A stretch of DNA of 14,374 nt, from positions 1 through 14,374 of the forward strand of contig JAOXYB010032675.1 in NCBI GenBank assembly GCA_028565635.1, in the 5' to 3' direction. Positions 1 through 10,900 of this stretch are shown here, in pieces. Positions within the stretch are counted from its first letter, which is position 1; the number at the start of each line of letters is the position of its first letter. The translations under genes were made by a program, and so were the position numbers. This DNA comes from Phoronis ovalis (lineage: Eukaryota > Phoronida > Phoronidae). The notes under the pieces are model-generated. The model had not been told where the DNA came from. It was given only the letters and a program-made list of their open reading frames with translations, and made no database searches.

Positions 1-668
1 CAACTCTTATATATACAAAGATGGCTTTACAACTACAGAAACTACATCATATGATGGGCATCTGTCTGCACCCGCAGGCCTCTTGTTTAACTGAACTTTA
101 GATGTTTTTAACATGACCTGTTTGAACTTATGAATTAATGATTGCAGTTAACCACTGAAAAAACTAAGATGGTTTAAAGAAATCTAGCCTTCTATATCAC
201 AGATTTTACCAAAACACCAGTTCAGAAATAGTTCGAAAAAGTCCATATTTAGTCCTTTGATTTCACAGGTGTCAGAACCCTATAACTGTGGTAAGCTAGC
301 TATTGTTAAAAGCACACCCTGTAGTAAGCATATCGGCATACATGATGGCTAAAAATATACCCCATGATAAGCATCCACGACTAAAAACAGCCTTTAATCT
401 ATTGGCATCAGCATTGTAATATGCATCAATCAATATACCCTTATAAAGCATCAGACTTATTTTCAGGAAAAAGGGTAGTTATTTTAAACAACAAGGGAAA
501 AGCCAAAGTGTGATTTTGACGAAGTAAACCGCAGATAAAGAAAATTCTTAAATGCATGGAATTGACACAAATTACTGTAATGAGTGCATGGGAGATTTTG
601 CGGGTTGAAAATGCATAGAATACTCACAAATGTTAAAATAATAAACAGAATAATATTGCATTTTTTAG
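1..668 (+). other. RMI2 upstream intron; no feature seen
   Basis: AT-rich sequence ending in a T-run and the AG acceptor at 667-668 that opens the first visible RMI2 exon. The exon expected to encode the start of the OB fold was not found here, so this is probably one long intron whose donor lies left of the window. A short open stretch beginning at the ATG at position 21 stops after about 26 codons and resembles nothing I know. Confidence 0.5.
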
Positions 669-771
669 ATATGCCTTGAAAAGGATTTTATGTCTGTGGA
701 TGATGGTACGGGTGTTTGTGTAATCAAAGGTTTTAACAAACTGAAGTATAATTGTCCGGTGCTAAGCAAAG
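669..771 (+). CDS. RMI2: RMI2-like, penultimate coding exon
   Basis: The exon is preceded by a T-tract and AG at 667-668 and followed by a gtaggc donor at 772. It has 34 codons plus one base, begins in phase 0, and encodes the first visible OB-fold strands including DDGTG. Its last base G joins GT of the next exon to make a Gly codon. Confidence 0.85.
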
Positions 772-1181
772 GTAGGCAAATTGATATATATGAGAAGTTT
801 GTCGAGAACTTTAGAATACTGAGATTGCAAGTAATGTACAACTTTGAATAGCTCGTTTTTATTTTAATCTTAAGTTGAAAAGTAAAACGACCGCAAATCC
901 CTAAAATGTAGCAGAAGTCGCAAACTCTATATATTTTTTTAAAAATAAAATATGGTGCCGCAATTACTGTGGTAATATTTTTTGAATAACATGCGAGTGA
1001 TGATACTGATTGTAACGCCTGCTTATTTTTTTCAGGTAAATATGTAATGGTTATTGGTGAACTGAGTTCATGCTTTCCACAAATAGTTGTCACAGTAACA
1101 AAGATTCATGATTTATCGGAGAACTTTATTCAAGAATCTATATGGGCTTGTGAAGTTATGGATGTACATTTAAGCATGTAA
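669..1181 (+). CDS. RMI2: RMI2-like OB-fold protein, 3' two coding exons (5' partial)
   Basis: RecQ-mediated genome instability protein 2 is the small OB-fold partner of RMI1 in the BLM-TOP3A-RMI complex, which dissolves double Holliday junctions in the nucleus. Two plus-strand exons, 669-771 and 1036-1181, join across a GT-AG intron (phase 1) to give 82 residues ending in TAA at 1179-1181. Visible hallmarks are an OB-fold strand with DDGTG at about residues 11-15, the strand GKYVMVIGE at 35-43, and a C-terminal segment TKIHDLSENFIQES followed by W and EVMD. The same order of elements ends vertebrate RMI2, which is about 147 residues, so roughly the N-terminal 40% is missing to the left. The gene converges on the DNAI3 gene. 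Assignment rests on remembered family motifs; another small OB-fold protein is possible but less likely. Confidence 0.85.
1036..1181 (+). CDS. RMI2: RMI2-like, terminal coding exon
   Basis: The acceptor is a strong pyrimidine tract with CAG ending at 1035. The exon encodes the GKYVMVIGE strand and the acidic C-terminal tail, and stops with TAA at 1179-1181. Confidence 0.87.
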
Positions 1182-1510
1182 CTCGTCAATGGTAAACAAT
1201 AATATTTTATAATATACTTGTTACGCACTTACATGCTGGTATTATGTAGTTGATGGTTAATTCTGGACAAAGTTATGGAGTCCTAAATGCTAAGTCAGTA
1301 GTGTTTACTTGGTTGAGCATGAGTTATGTACATGTTTTGTTACCCAACAAAAAGCACACAACAAATACAATGCTAAAAATGTTATAAAAAGTTTGCAAGG
1401 TTGTGTGATCTCACAGGGTGTAACCAATATAATTGTTCATAAAATGTGTTTGTTTTTCAAAGGTATAATTAGAATATAGAATGTTTCAAAGTTAATGTAA
1501 AAATAATAAC

Positions 1511-1516
1511 TTTATA
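1511..1516 (-). terminator. Candidate DNAI3 poly(A) signal, TATAAA variant
   Basis: Reading the minus strand, TATAAA occurs about 260 nt after the DNAI3 stop. No canonical AATAAA is found on this strand until 1125-1130, inside the last RMI2 exon. The choice is a guess from hexamer preference only. Confidence 0.25.
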
Positions 1517-1569
1517 ATATTATAACACTTATTTGACACTTATAATATTGACACAACAGTGCCAATGTA

Positions 1570-1575
1570 AATAAA
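1570..1575 (+). terminator. Candidate RMI2 poly(A) signal AATAAA
   Basis: This is the only canonical AATAAA downstream of the RMI2 stop and before the DNAI3 stop, about 390 nt past TAA. Cleavage would be expected about 10-30 nt further on, inside or close to the DNAI3 3' UTR. Confidence 0.55.
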
Positions 1576-1776
1576 GAAACAGATGTATTTACATTAAAAG
1601 CAAACAAATTTCTCTTCATTATTATACATTTCTTTTCAAATGAGGAAAATGTAGTCTAAACAATTATGCAGATCATATGATTATGTCATATGCCAAAATT
1701 TTCCAGTTTACAAAGCAGTTGCATGTGTTGTTCATAAATATACTACATAATTATGGTTCTCTACATACACTATGGA

Positions 1777-1920
1777 TTAAACTTCAGGTAATATTTCTTC
1801 TTCTTCTTTAACCAGGCCTAATTCACGTAAAAATGTATTTTCTTCTTCAACATAGGCATTATATTCGAGCTTCATTTTATATTCAATTTCATCTTCAGTA
1901 AGTTGAACATTAGGTGCAAT
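1777..1920 (-). CDS. DNAI3: DNAI3 terminal coding exon
   Basis: It encodes the last 47 residues (882-928), an acidic helix ending LGLVKEEEEILPEV, then TAA at 1779-1777. Acceptor caatttgtag. The helix with a conserved LGL near the end matches the family's C-terminus. Confidence 0.92.
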   Translation of the reverse strand: MAPNVQLTEDEIEYKMKLEYNAYVEEENTFLRELGLVKEEEEILPEV

Positions 1921-4900
1921 CTACAAATTGAAGTAAACAGAGCGAATTTATATAATTTCTAAAATTAGGGTTAAATTTGTATAAACAAGTGAATATACAG
2001 TAATATGTATACTTACAGAAACAGGACATAATTGTTCCCTACCCATCATAAAAGAAGAAGATAAAGAGGCCAGTCTCCTGACATGTGGAATCTTTTTTGA
2101 CACTACTCGTGACTGTAGTGGAAGCTAAATCAGTTTTCACAATCCCTAATTAACAATTGTATGAAATCTGCAATATGACTGAGATTAAATCATTGTGATA
2201 TAGTAAACACACGAATTAGTAATAAACCAATTAAAGAAAATCATTTTGTTCTCAGTTTATCACAGTCATGTAAAAAGGTTCAGGTGAAACTGTCTATCAT
2301 AATTAAATATTTTGTAGAGTGAGCAATGATTTTGGACTTCTAGAGGGGTCTGATAATTTTTCAATACATAATTCACAGAAACTTACCCCAGCTTTCATCT
2401 TCGCTTCTGCTTCTATCTGACGTTTTTCTTGTTCACGGAAATCCCATCTGGCCATCACAAAAGCACGGCGTTTTACTTCACGATCAAAGTAATTTGTAAT
2501 GCTGGTCAGCTGTAATAAAAGCACAATAAGTGATAATTAAAATTTAATAAGGTAAATTACCGAAATCCTAGAATGCATGTTAGGGTTTCTCTAGTATTAG
2601 ATTCAGCAACTAAAATCATTCATTGTGGTATTTTGTAATGGGATTGCACTTGGATGTTTGTTTGTATCAAGCACTTGTGAACATTGTAATCAAGAGATGT
2701 TTTTTGATTTATCAGTAACATGGGCAGTTTTAGTCTGCTGTATGTATGCTTAACTTATATATTACCAATGAAGTTTCCTAATAAGTTATAATTACCTCAT
2801 TTGGTGTCGGATGGCGCAAACTCCATGGAATTTCTAGAATATGTAAAGTACCTGAAGTGTCTCCCACAGCTAAGAGATGTTGCTTGCCTAGTGAACAAAG
2901 ATTAGATATAAATTAACTGAAACAATATTAATTAAATATGCCAACACTGCATCATGTTCACCATCTACAACTATTACTGAAGAATAGATTTGCATACATT
3001 TAATGGAACCTAGTTGTCTTTGTAAATGAATCATGTGAGCATGTGCAGAATTCTCTGATTCTTCAATGATCATAAAACACTGTATGCCAAGAAAGTTTGG
3101 CTTTTGCGACCAGTGGCTCCACCAAGTGAATGTAAATAGTCTTCACTAAATAGACCAAAAGAATTCCCAAACTTTCCCATTTCTATTATAAATGGTCCAC
3201 GGCAATTCTAAAATGTTTTGCTGTTTCCTTAAACATTTTGAATTTGACGTGTTTCAAGGAGTGGCAAAATCTAATTAAGAAATTGCCATTTCCAGTGAAA
3301 TCTTGTATAACTCTAATGTTTTGTGGGATATAAAAACTAACCATACACAAAGAATAACAAAATAATATGAAAATGTTCTGAAATTGCAATTCTGTTGTGG
3401 TAATTGTTGCAAGTAACCCTGGATTAGAAGTGGGGTAAACACCAAAGTCGCTTTCAACCAATTAATTATTAAACTCACCAAACATGTTAGCATAGCTAAC
3501 ACCTTGTAACCCTAAACATGACAAGGTGTCAAAATGTTTATATTAGAAAAATATTCTTTTTCTAAAATAAAAAATGAAACAAAAAACAAGAGTTTTATAA
3601 AAGCGGACTAAAATTGTACTGTACAGATTATGCCCGCATGTCAATAATTAAGTAGTCCATAAAGAATGTTAATATCCAATTAAATACTATAGGATTTTGC
3701 AACTGACAGCTGTAAATAAAAATCAGTGTTTGATATGATCCTATAACGCCAAATTTTATTATGCAGTCTATTGCTGTTGGCGCAAAAAAGTATGGTAAAA
3801 TTACTGCTGTCAAAAATCACCAGTACCAAAATGCTAGTGGACTCCTTGCCAGACTCCATGACGTCTAGCTAAATTACTGATACACAAGCACACCTTGAAC
3901 ATTAGTATTTTAATTTATTAAGCTTACGTGTCAACAGTTTATGATCTCTAGTTATTTTGGTAGCTGAAATATCAAGTGTGGTAAAGTAGCATAGCCAATA
4001 AAAGGCAAAATTGTACAAGATTTTAGAGACAAAGAACACAGAAATGTTATTTATTGCTTTCAACTACACAAATTTTCATTTACGACTGAATCACAGTACA
4101 ATTAACATAGAATATTTAAGAACAATACTCCCGAGGAATAGGCAATCCATAGTCAAATAAAGATCATGTGACCTTTCCACCACAATTAGTTGGACTGATG
4201 AAGATTTTGCAAGAAGATTGAAAGTTATCTTTGCTAATAAAGTGATTCGGTTATTCATTAGTTCTGTATTTGAATTGTTTTTTGTTCTTACCAGTGTTCA
4301 ACTTTCATCAACTAAGAAAGCTTAAATTTAAACACATGTTCTTCGAACAACATCCATCTTTGCAAATGACGAAGATAAAGGTAACTTAATTTTACAAGGT
4401 AAAGACTGATACTTTGACACTATTTCAACTTACTAGTCATTCCATAAGGGTATATGGTTGTGATAGAATGAGCTGTCACATTTTGTGTTTGGGATGGTTC
4501 GTGTGTTCTATCAAGAAGATCCCAAATATCAATGTTACCATCAGAGCGGCATATGTAAATTAAACCAGGACGTGTTGGTGACCAAAATCCACCCGTTAAA
4601 CGCTTCGGTTGTGAACATGTGGATAGGATAGGTCCACTCTGAAAAATTCCAGGATTATGCTAAACTATTTATATGTAAAAATAATAGCCCTAAAGAAGTA
4701 TAAAGAGTTGAGACAGAATACTTAAAGAAGTACAATGTACTTAAAAAGAAGTGCATGCATGTGCGTTAGGTTTTTCGGTCTAGGCAATCCCTATTCTGCT
4801 AATAACCAGTATAGCTCAATATGAATGGTGATTTATGATAATTTGCTAAAACAGTTTGCACAAGATCAACCTGAGTGTCTTAGCCTATAAGTCTTCGCTT

Positions 4901-7900
4901 ATGTCATTTAAATCTTTCATATTTTATGGTTTCTTACCTCTCAATTCAAATTTTATATCTTATCATAGCTCCATTTATAGTCTCTGACACACTTGAACAG
5001 GCCAATTGGCCTGGATACAATTGCATATATAGAGTATAGCTACCAAAAAGTTACTACGAAGCAGTGAATGTGGAAGGGCATGTGGCAAACAAATTCGTTT
5101 TAGAAGCTAATTATCTCGTTTGTTGATGGAATTTAAGCCGTGCCTTGTGATTGGCCATTTTAGTTGGGTGGTGTTTATAAATTGATTGATGGGCAGGGAA
5201 AAAGATCGTGTGAGACAGAGTATATAAGATATAAAATTTGAGAGGTAAAGAAATCATAGTATGAAATATTAACTAAAATAGTGGTGATTTGTAGGTTCTG
5301 AAATTCAGGGTGCACAAGATTAACGTTTGTGCAAAGTGTATAAGACAGTAATATGAATGTCCTCCAGAACTTCCATGTTAAACTCACATTGACCCCTTCC
5401 TTCCAAATTGTGAACGACCATCCGCCAATGCATAAAATGATGTCTTTGAAAAATGGAGATCGTTGTAGAGTGGAAATGGGTCCAGCATGAATGGAGCTAT
5501 AAAATTCTGGTTTTGGAGCTGCAAGAAATGTTTAGTATTAAAACTATCCATAGTTTTTGATAGTGTAGAGCATTTTAACTCTTAAGCTCTTCAACATTTA
5601 ATACTCTTTTAAAATGAGCTACATAAAATACCGTCACACTCTTCTCGTTTACTTGTAATGAGCTCTGTCAAAGTCCTGCACAGAATATTGAATTGATACA
5701 CAACAAGTTTGGACATAAAACTGAAATCTCAGATTCTGGGGATTTTCACAAAATAAGTAAATGCTTTCCTTAATAGTGGTATGAGTAAACAGTCATTAAA
5801 ATGCTCTCACATAAATTGATTTCTAAAATTTTAAAAATAGGGAAAATTACATATCAGTCAGATGAGTTACCATTTTAAGGTCAACTTACTTTGAATTTTT
5901 CCAGAGTCTTGATCTTTCTGAGGCATCCAATCCAGGTAGATTATTTCTCCATCCTAGAGAAATAAAAATAAACTAGATATTCATATATATGTTTTAGTGA
6001 TACAAAAGCAATAAAAATTGTGTAATTATTCCTTGAAGCAAGGTACACAATAAGATCTCGAAGTATTCCGATCTGGTCTATTTGAGTCTAACAAAGTGTT
6101 TCCTCTTAGTGTAAGTTATTAAAATTGACTTGTGTTAATCCTATGAATATAGTTACATTAAAACCTAACCACTCCTGCTTTGTGTTTATTCAAGCAAGAT
6201 ATTCCATAAAAAAATGCATTGAGCAATTTTGCAAGAAATGCTTATGTTGGCAAAGATAACATATTAATGATAAGGAAAAGCCTTAACAGTATACTCTAGC
6301 TATGGTGACTTTTCTAGGTTGACATTTATGGAAAATCATGTTTTGTGTTCATAAATGATGAGATCGATTCATAGAAGCTTCGGCATGCTTACCTCACCAC
6401 CCACATAGAATTTTGTTGTAACATCTTGAAGAGTTCGTTTTTCTTTTCCCGATGCTGGTTTACCAAAATTAAAACCACCTGTTTGACTGGACTCTTTTTC
6501 TAGTTTATTATCCGAAAGTTTGTTCACTAAAATCAGTATTATTCATTTTAGTGTGAATATTTACATATTAATCTAGATATGTAAAAGTATATTTTTTTAT
6601 AATAAATAAGTACTGTAATTAAGTGTAATGCAAAGACTCATGGATTCTAATAAATAGTACTACACAGTTGTACATTCAAATATAAAATATGCTATCTAAC
6701 ACAATGCAATTATTAATCATAGGCACATTTATTGCCTGTCTGTTAGGGAAACAAAGTGATAACAATACCTTTGTCTGGTTTGGAAAGGCAAATTAAAGGT
6801 TGTTGGACTTATTCATGGCTCTGAGACAGAAAGTTCAGTTAGACTAGCAAGTTGGGAATGAGAAATGTGCGATTTGTCTTATACTTACGAACACTTCTGT
6901 CACCCTGTTTTTCTTGTATACTGAATTTCACTGGACTGTGATCCCCACCAGGTTCAGATCGGCTAAGGTAAACCTGGGAAAAAATTGTTAAAAAGTTTTA
7001 TACTTACTACAGCTTTACGTAATTAGCGTTTTCTATTGTCTAACAAAGGTTGTGCGGATGTGAATATCTGATAGATGGTTTTTACATGGGCAGTGCTTTA
7101 TGAACGTTTAGAAAGTTCAAGAAAATGGCATCTTATGGAATAAAATTCAGTTCACGCATATGTGCATGCTTGATTCAACAACCAGAAGCACTTGTTGTAC
7201 AAGGGTATACTATTTAACTAAAACTGCATACACATTAACTAATATTGCGTACCCTTAGTAGAGGTTTCCAAGTTAAATCCAGATGTTTGAATGTTGTTGG
7301 GACTCCCATGGGATTTTTAATATCAGATTCTTTCTTACTACTGTCTTGTTGCTGTGTTTTGGGTGATTTTGTATCCCAGAAAAGTACAGTGCTAAAAAAA
7401 GTAAATTAAAAACAAGATAATGTTAAAACATTTTAAATATTCTAATATAATATTAAGAAGTGTCAAGAATAATTGTCTAGAGTATTCGTTCAGTTCTGGC
7501 ATAACTAAATAAACTGTCAACTAATTAAGAAAAAAAATATTAAGATTACGAATAAAGGTTCAATTCATTGATCACCATGGTAACATATTTAGTTACCAGA
7601 GGCTGCTAGCATTTTATAAGACATTCTGAAAAGTTTTGTTTATAAGTTTAAAACCTTTATATCATAGTTCCTTTTAGTAAGTGCTTAGCTGTTTCACAAA
7701 AAATATTTTGCATTTTATAACCAAAACTCACTGGTCTGTGGCACATGTCATAACCTGGGTACAGTTTTGTGATCTGTTTTCTAATGCATATCCCATACGA
7801 TTAACTTCATAATGATCAGGTACCCACAAGATGTCAGTTATACCAGCTTTATGACTATTCTCAATGCTTGATACTGCACAATATCTAACAATCGGTGTAT

Positions 7901-10900
7901 CCAATCCACTACCATCATCAAAACCAGGCTACAAACAAAAATTAAATTACTATATAATATTTATTTACTAGATATACATTAAATATTTGACAAAAGCAAT
8001 AAACATTAATTGCTAGCCTTAACATTTCCTCATCTGTATCAAACAAATCCCAGATATAACTTTTTTCAGAAAATATAAGAACATTCTTGAATCATGGATA
8101 AATATATATCAGTTGGAAGTTGGCAGTCACATGACAAAATGCAAGATTAGCATTATTATTGGTTGTGTTGGAATGTAGCTACAATCATGTGTTGCCCAAC
8201 TAACAAAATTATTATTGTTAGATAGGTATACGCTAATATTGCTCAGAAGCAAAAGTGTTGTCATAATTGATTTATGAAAGTGGTATCGGGGAAAAATCCA
8301 GTTTCCCAAACAGTTTGTCAGTTTAATACTTACTACAGAGTGTAGCATGTCGGCGTACTAGGCAAAAAATAGCTGAAATAGGTCTGATTGAGATGCTGAA
8401 GCCTGCCTTATGGCAATATTTTCTCAAAATAAACTTAGGATTCAGATTCCATTATTTCATATGCCACAAACAACTTAATATATAAATTTTAGCACCTCAT
8501 TGTGTTCTAATACTTTAAAATATAATCCACGAATACATACTGAGATGCATTAATAGGTAGAATGCAGCAAATACTGTTTATATAAAAATACAGTATTTAA
8601 AAATATGATGAAAAGTGCATCTTTAATATAAGATTGAAGTGAACAAAATGCATATTTGTGACTAGTTTTTTTTACTAAAACATGAACACATACTGCCCAT
8701 GCTGCTGAAAGCATGCAGATTATGAAAACAAATGTTGTTGATAATAATTTGTTCAACATTGTGTACATGTTACATGCATAACATAAAACTGCGAAAATGA
8801 ACACTCTCCATGTAAGTTGTTGTAGTGACAGTATGCAATGGCTAGAACACTTAAGAAGAGAAGAAGTCGATACATAATTTATAGTGACAACAGTTACAAT
8901 CTATATAAAGACAAAAAATACAGTTTGAATGTACTGTTTGAGGCATTGCTTTGAGTGGTGACATACTGGTATATCCTCTGAACGCTCCTCTGCTGTCATT
9001 TCAAACTAAAATTGTATTCCACTCTTAAATTTTTTTAAATGTTTCAAATTCCTGTTATTTCTTGTTATTAAAATAATGATAAAAATACTTCATACTTCAT
9101 GTTTCTTGATTTAAGCATTAACTATTAATTTCCTGTTTTTAAGCCTGTAATTAATTTAAGAATTTAACTACCTTTTCATGCTTTAATTTTAACTTACGAG
9201 GCTGTTTAAGGAATCCTTTTTAATTTCTCTGCTTGTCCTCTGAGCTTTTAGTCGTTCGCCATATGCAGAAACATCCCATAATACTACCTGTCCATTAACA
9301 CAACCCCCAGCAACAATGTTAGGATCTGTTGGACAGAATTTAAAGCACAGAATGTCATCTGGTGCTTCAAGGAGTAACTAAAAGAAAAATAATCACATTA
9401 CAAGCAGCATCTACTATACTCCAGAACTGTGTAAGTATAATTATAATTTAACTCTCAAACATCTTGCACATGTAAAAAATATAGCTATATGTGTTCTCTA
9501 CCGTGCCAAAAAACAAAAGATTTTTATTTTACTAGTAATAAAATGTTTGTCACTTCAGCATTCACATGTTAAAACACTAAAACAGGCTAGAATGCATAAA
9601 ATATTATGACCACTGCCAGTGGACTTTTGATTTTCTAAAAATATCACTAGATGGCAGATAATGATAAGCTGATTGGTACACAATACTTAACTAATTAGTT
9701 CTGACTCCACTGATCCTTATTTATTTATTAATTTATAGTAATAACATTACATTTTGTTGACAAAACTTTGTCATATAAAAGAAAACCATACAAATATCAT
9801 AGTGAGTAACTTCACATAATTGCTAACATGGAAGACGAAGATGTTTAAATTAAGTCATTTGTGTTACCATTACTGGCAGGTGATAACACTTTTAATTGTT
9901 TGATTGCTTAATTTACTAAATAGTTTTTTTTAATATATACTTGCCATTGGATGTATAGGATCCACAAAGCTCCAAATTAATATTAGTGATGGATTCATAA
10001 CAATTTTAGCTGAATTATCTATCCGTTCATCAAAAGTCATTCTCTCTGCACATGATACTCCTATAAGACCTGTGAGAAGATACTAAATTAGTAGTATAAA
10101 TTTTACATTAACAACTTAGCCATATTAAAACATGTAACCAGCCAACAAAAGATATCTTCATTTGTTTCATGGATATATTAGTAGTTTAAATACTTTAGTT
10201 GACAAAATATGATTGATATACAGTGTTATTGTTTAGTATTTTATAATAAACAAACACAATATAAAGCACCATGATTTTGGCATTCCATATTGTACTGTAT
10301 ACAGAAGCAATTAATAGTGCATGATATAAAAGTACAGTGCTGCACAAACTGATGGTTTAACTTTAATTGGAATGTGAAGGTATTGCATTCAGCCTTTCTG
10401 TTTCTTACCTTTTATTGTAGGATGCCAGTCAATGCATGTAACTGTTTTATGTTTGCTGAATTTCAAATCCGTGAACGATTGGTATTCCTAATAAAGTTAA
10501 ATAAAAATACTATTTTATTTTAGCATAATGATTTCTCAGGGATCCGACTCAAATCAATGGCTGGTGCACATGTTTGTGAACAAAAATTAACGCGTAAAAA
10601 GGTGGATTTTGATTATACAATCTGGTAACGTGTGTTATGCAATAAGGGTTACATTTTTTGATGAAATTTACAAAAGGGTATCTTTATTACACAATGGAAA
10701 CCTAAGTGAGCTCACTTATTACAGTGCTTAGAGCAGTATTAAAAGTATAAAACCAATTGTAGTGAAAAAGCATTTCGGGTATCTGAAATTCTTTCAGTCA
10801 GTGAAAAGGAGTCAAATTTTAAAAATGGGTAAACGCATTTGTAAAAACCTATTTACAAACATGGGTACCAATAATTTCCATAAGCATATCCCGGGAATGA

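Larger units (their letters stand above)
1182..1776. other. Shared 3' region between convergent RMI2 and DNAI3
   Basis: The 595 bp between the two stop codons is strongly AT-rich and has no coding signal. It must hold both 3' UTRs: one plus-strand AATAAA is present (1570-1575), while the best nearby minus-strand candidate is only a TATAAA variant (1511-1516). A locally repetitive stretch at about 1507-1552 repeats acactta and ttgacac. Confidence 0.7.
2888..4433 (-). other. Longest DNAI3 intron, rich in relic sequence
   Basis: This 1546-bp intron holds the broken reading frames at about 2930-3461, a pair of overlapping hairpins at 3486-3529, and one ribozyme-like element at 4162-4250. The remainder is plain AT-rich sequence. 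Confidence 0.8.
4639..5387 (-). other. DNAI3 intron containing a fold-back element
   Basis: Nearly half of this 749-bp intron is the inverted-repeat element at 4915-5266. The flanks are AT-rich and show no coding signal. Confidence 0.7.

Noticed and set aside
269-290. Possible 22-nt RMI2 exon between a CAG acceptor and gtaagc donor
   Set aside because: It would join the 669 exon in frame, but the encoded residues do not match the strand expected before the first visible one, and 22 nt is too little to support on splice signals alone.
665-1093. Minus-strand open frame of 142 codons, the longest in the window
   Set aside because: It is antisense to two RMI2-like exons and their intron. Its translation is rich in Ile, Leu, Tyr and Ser with no recognisable domain, and the plus strand gives a conserved spliced product.
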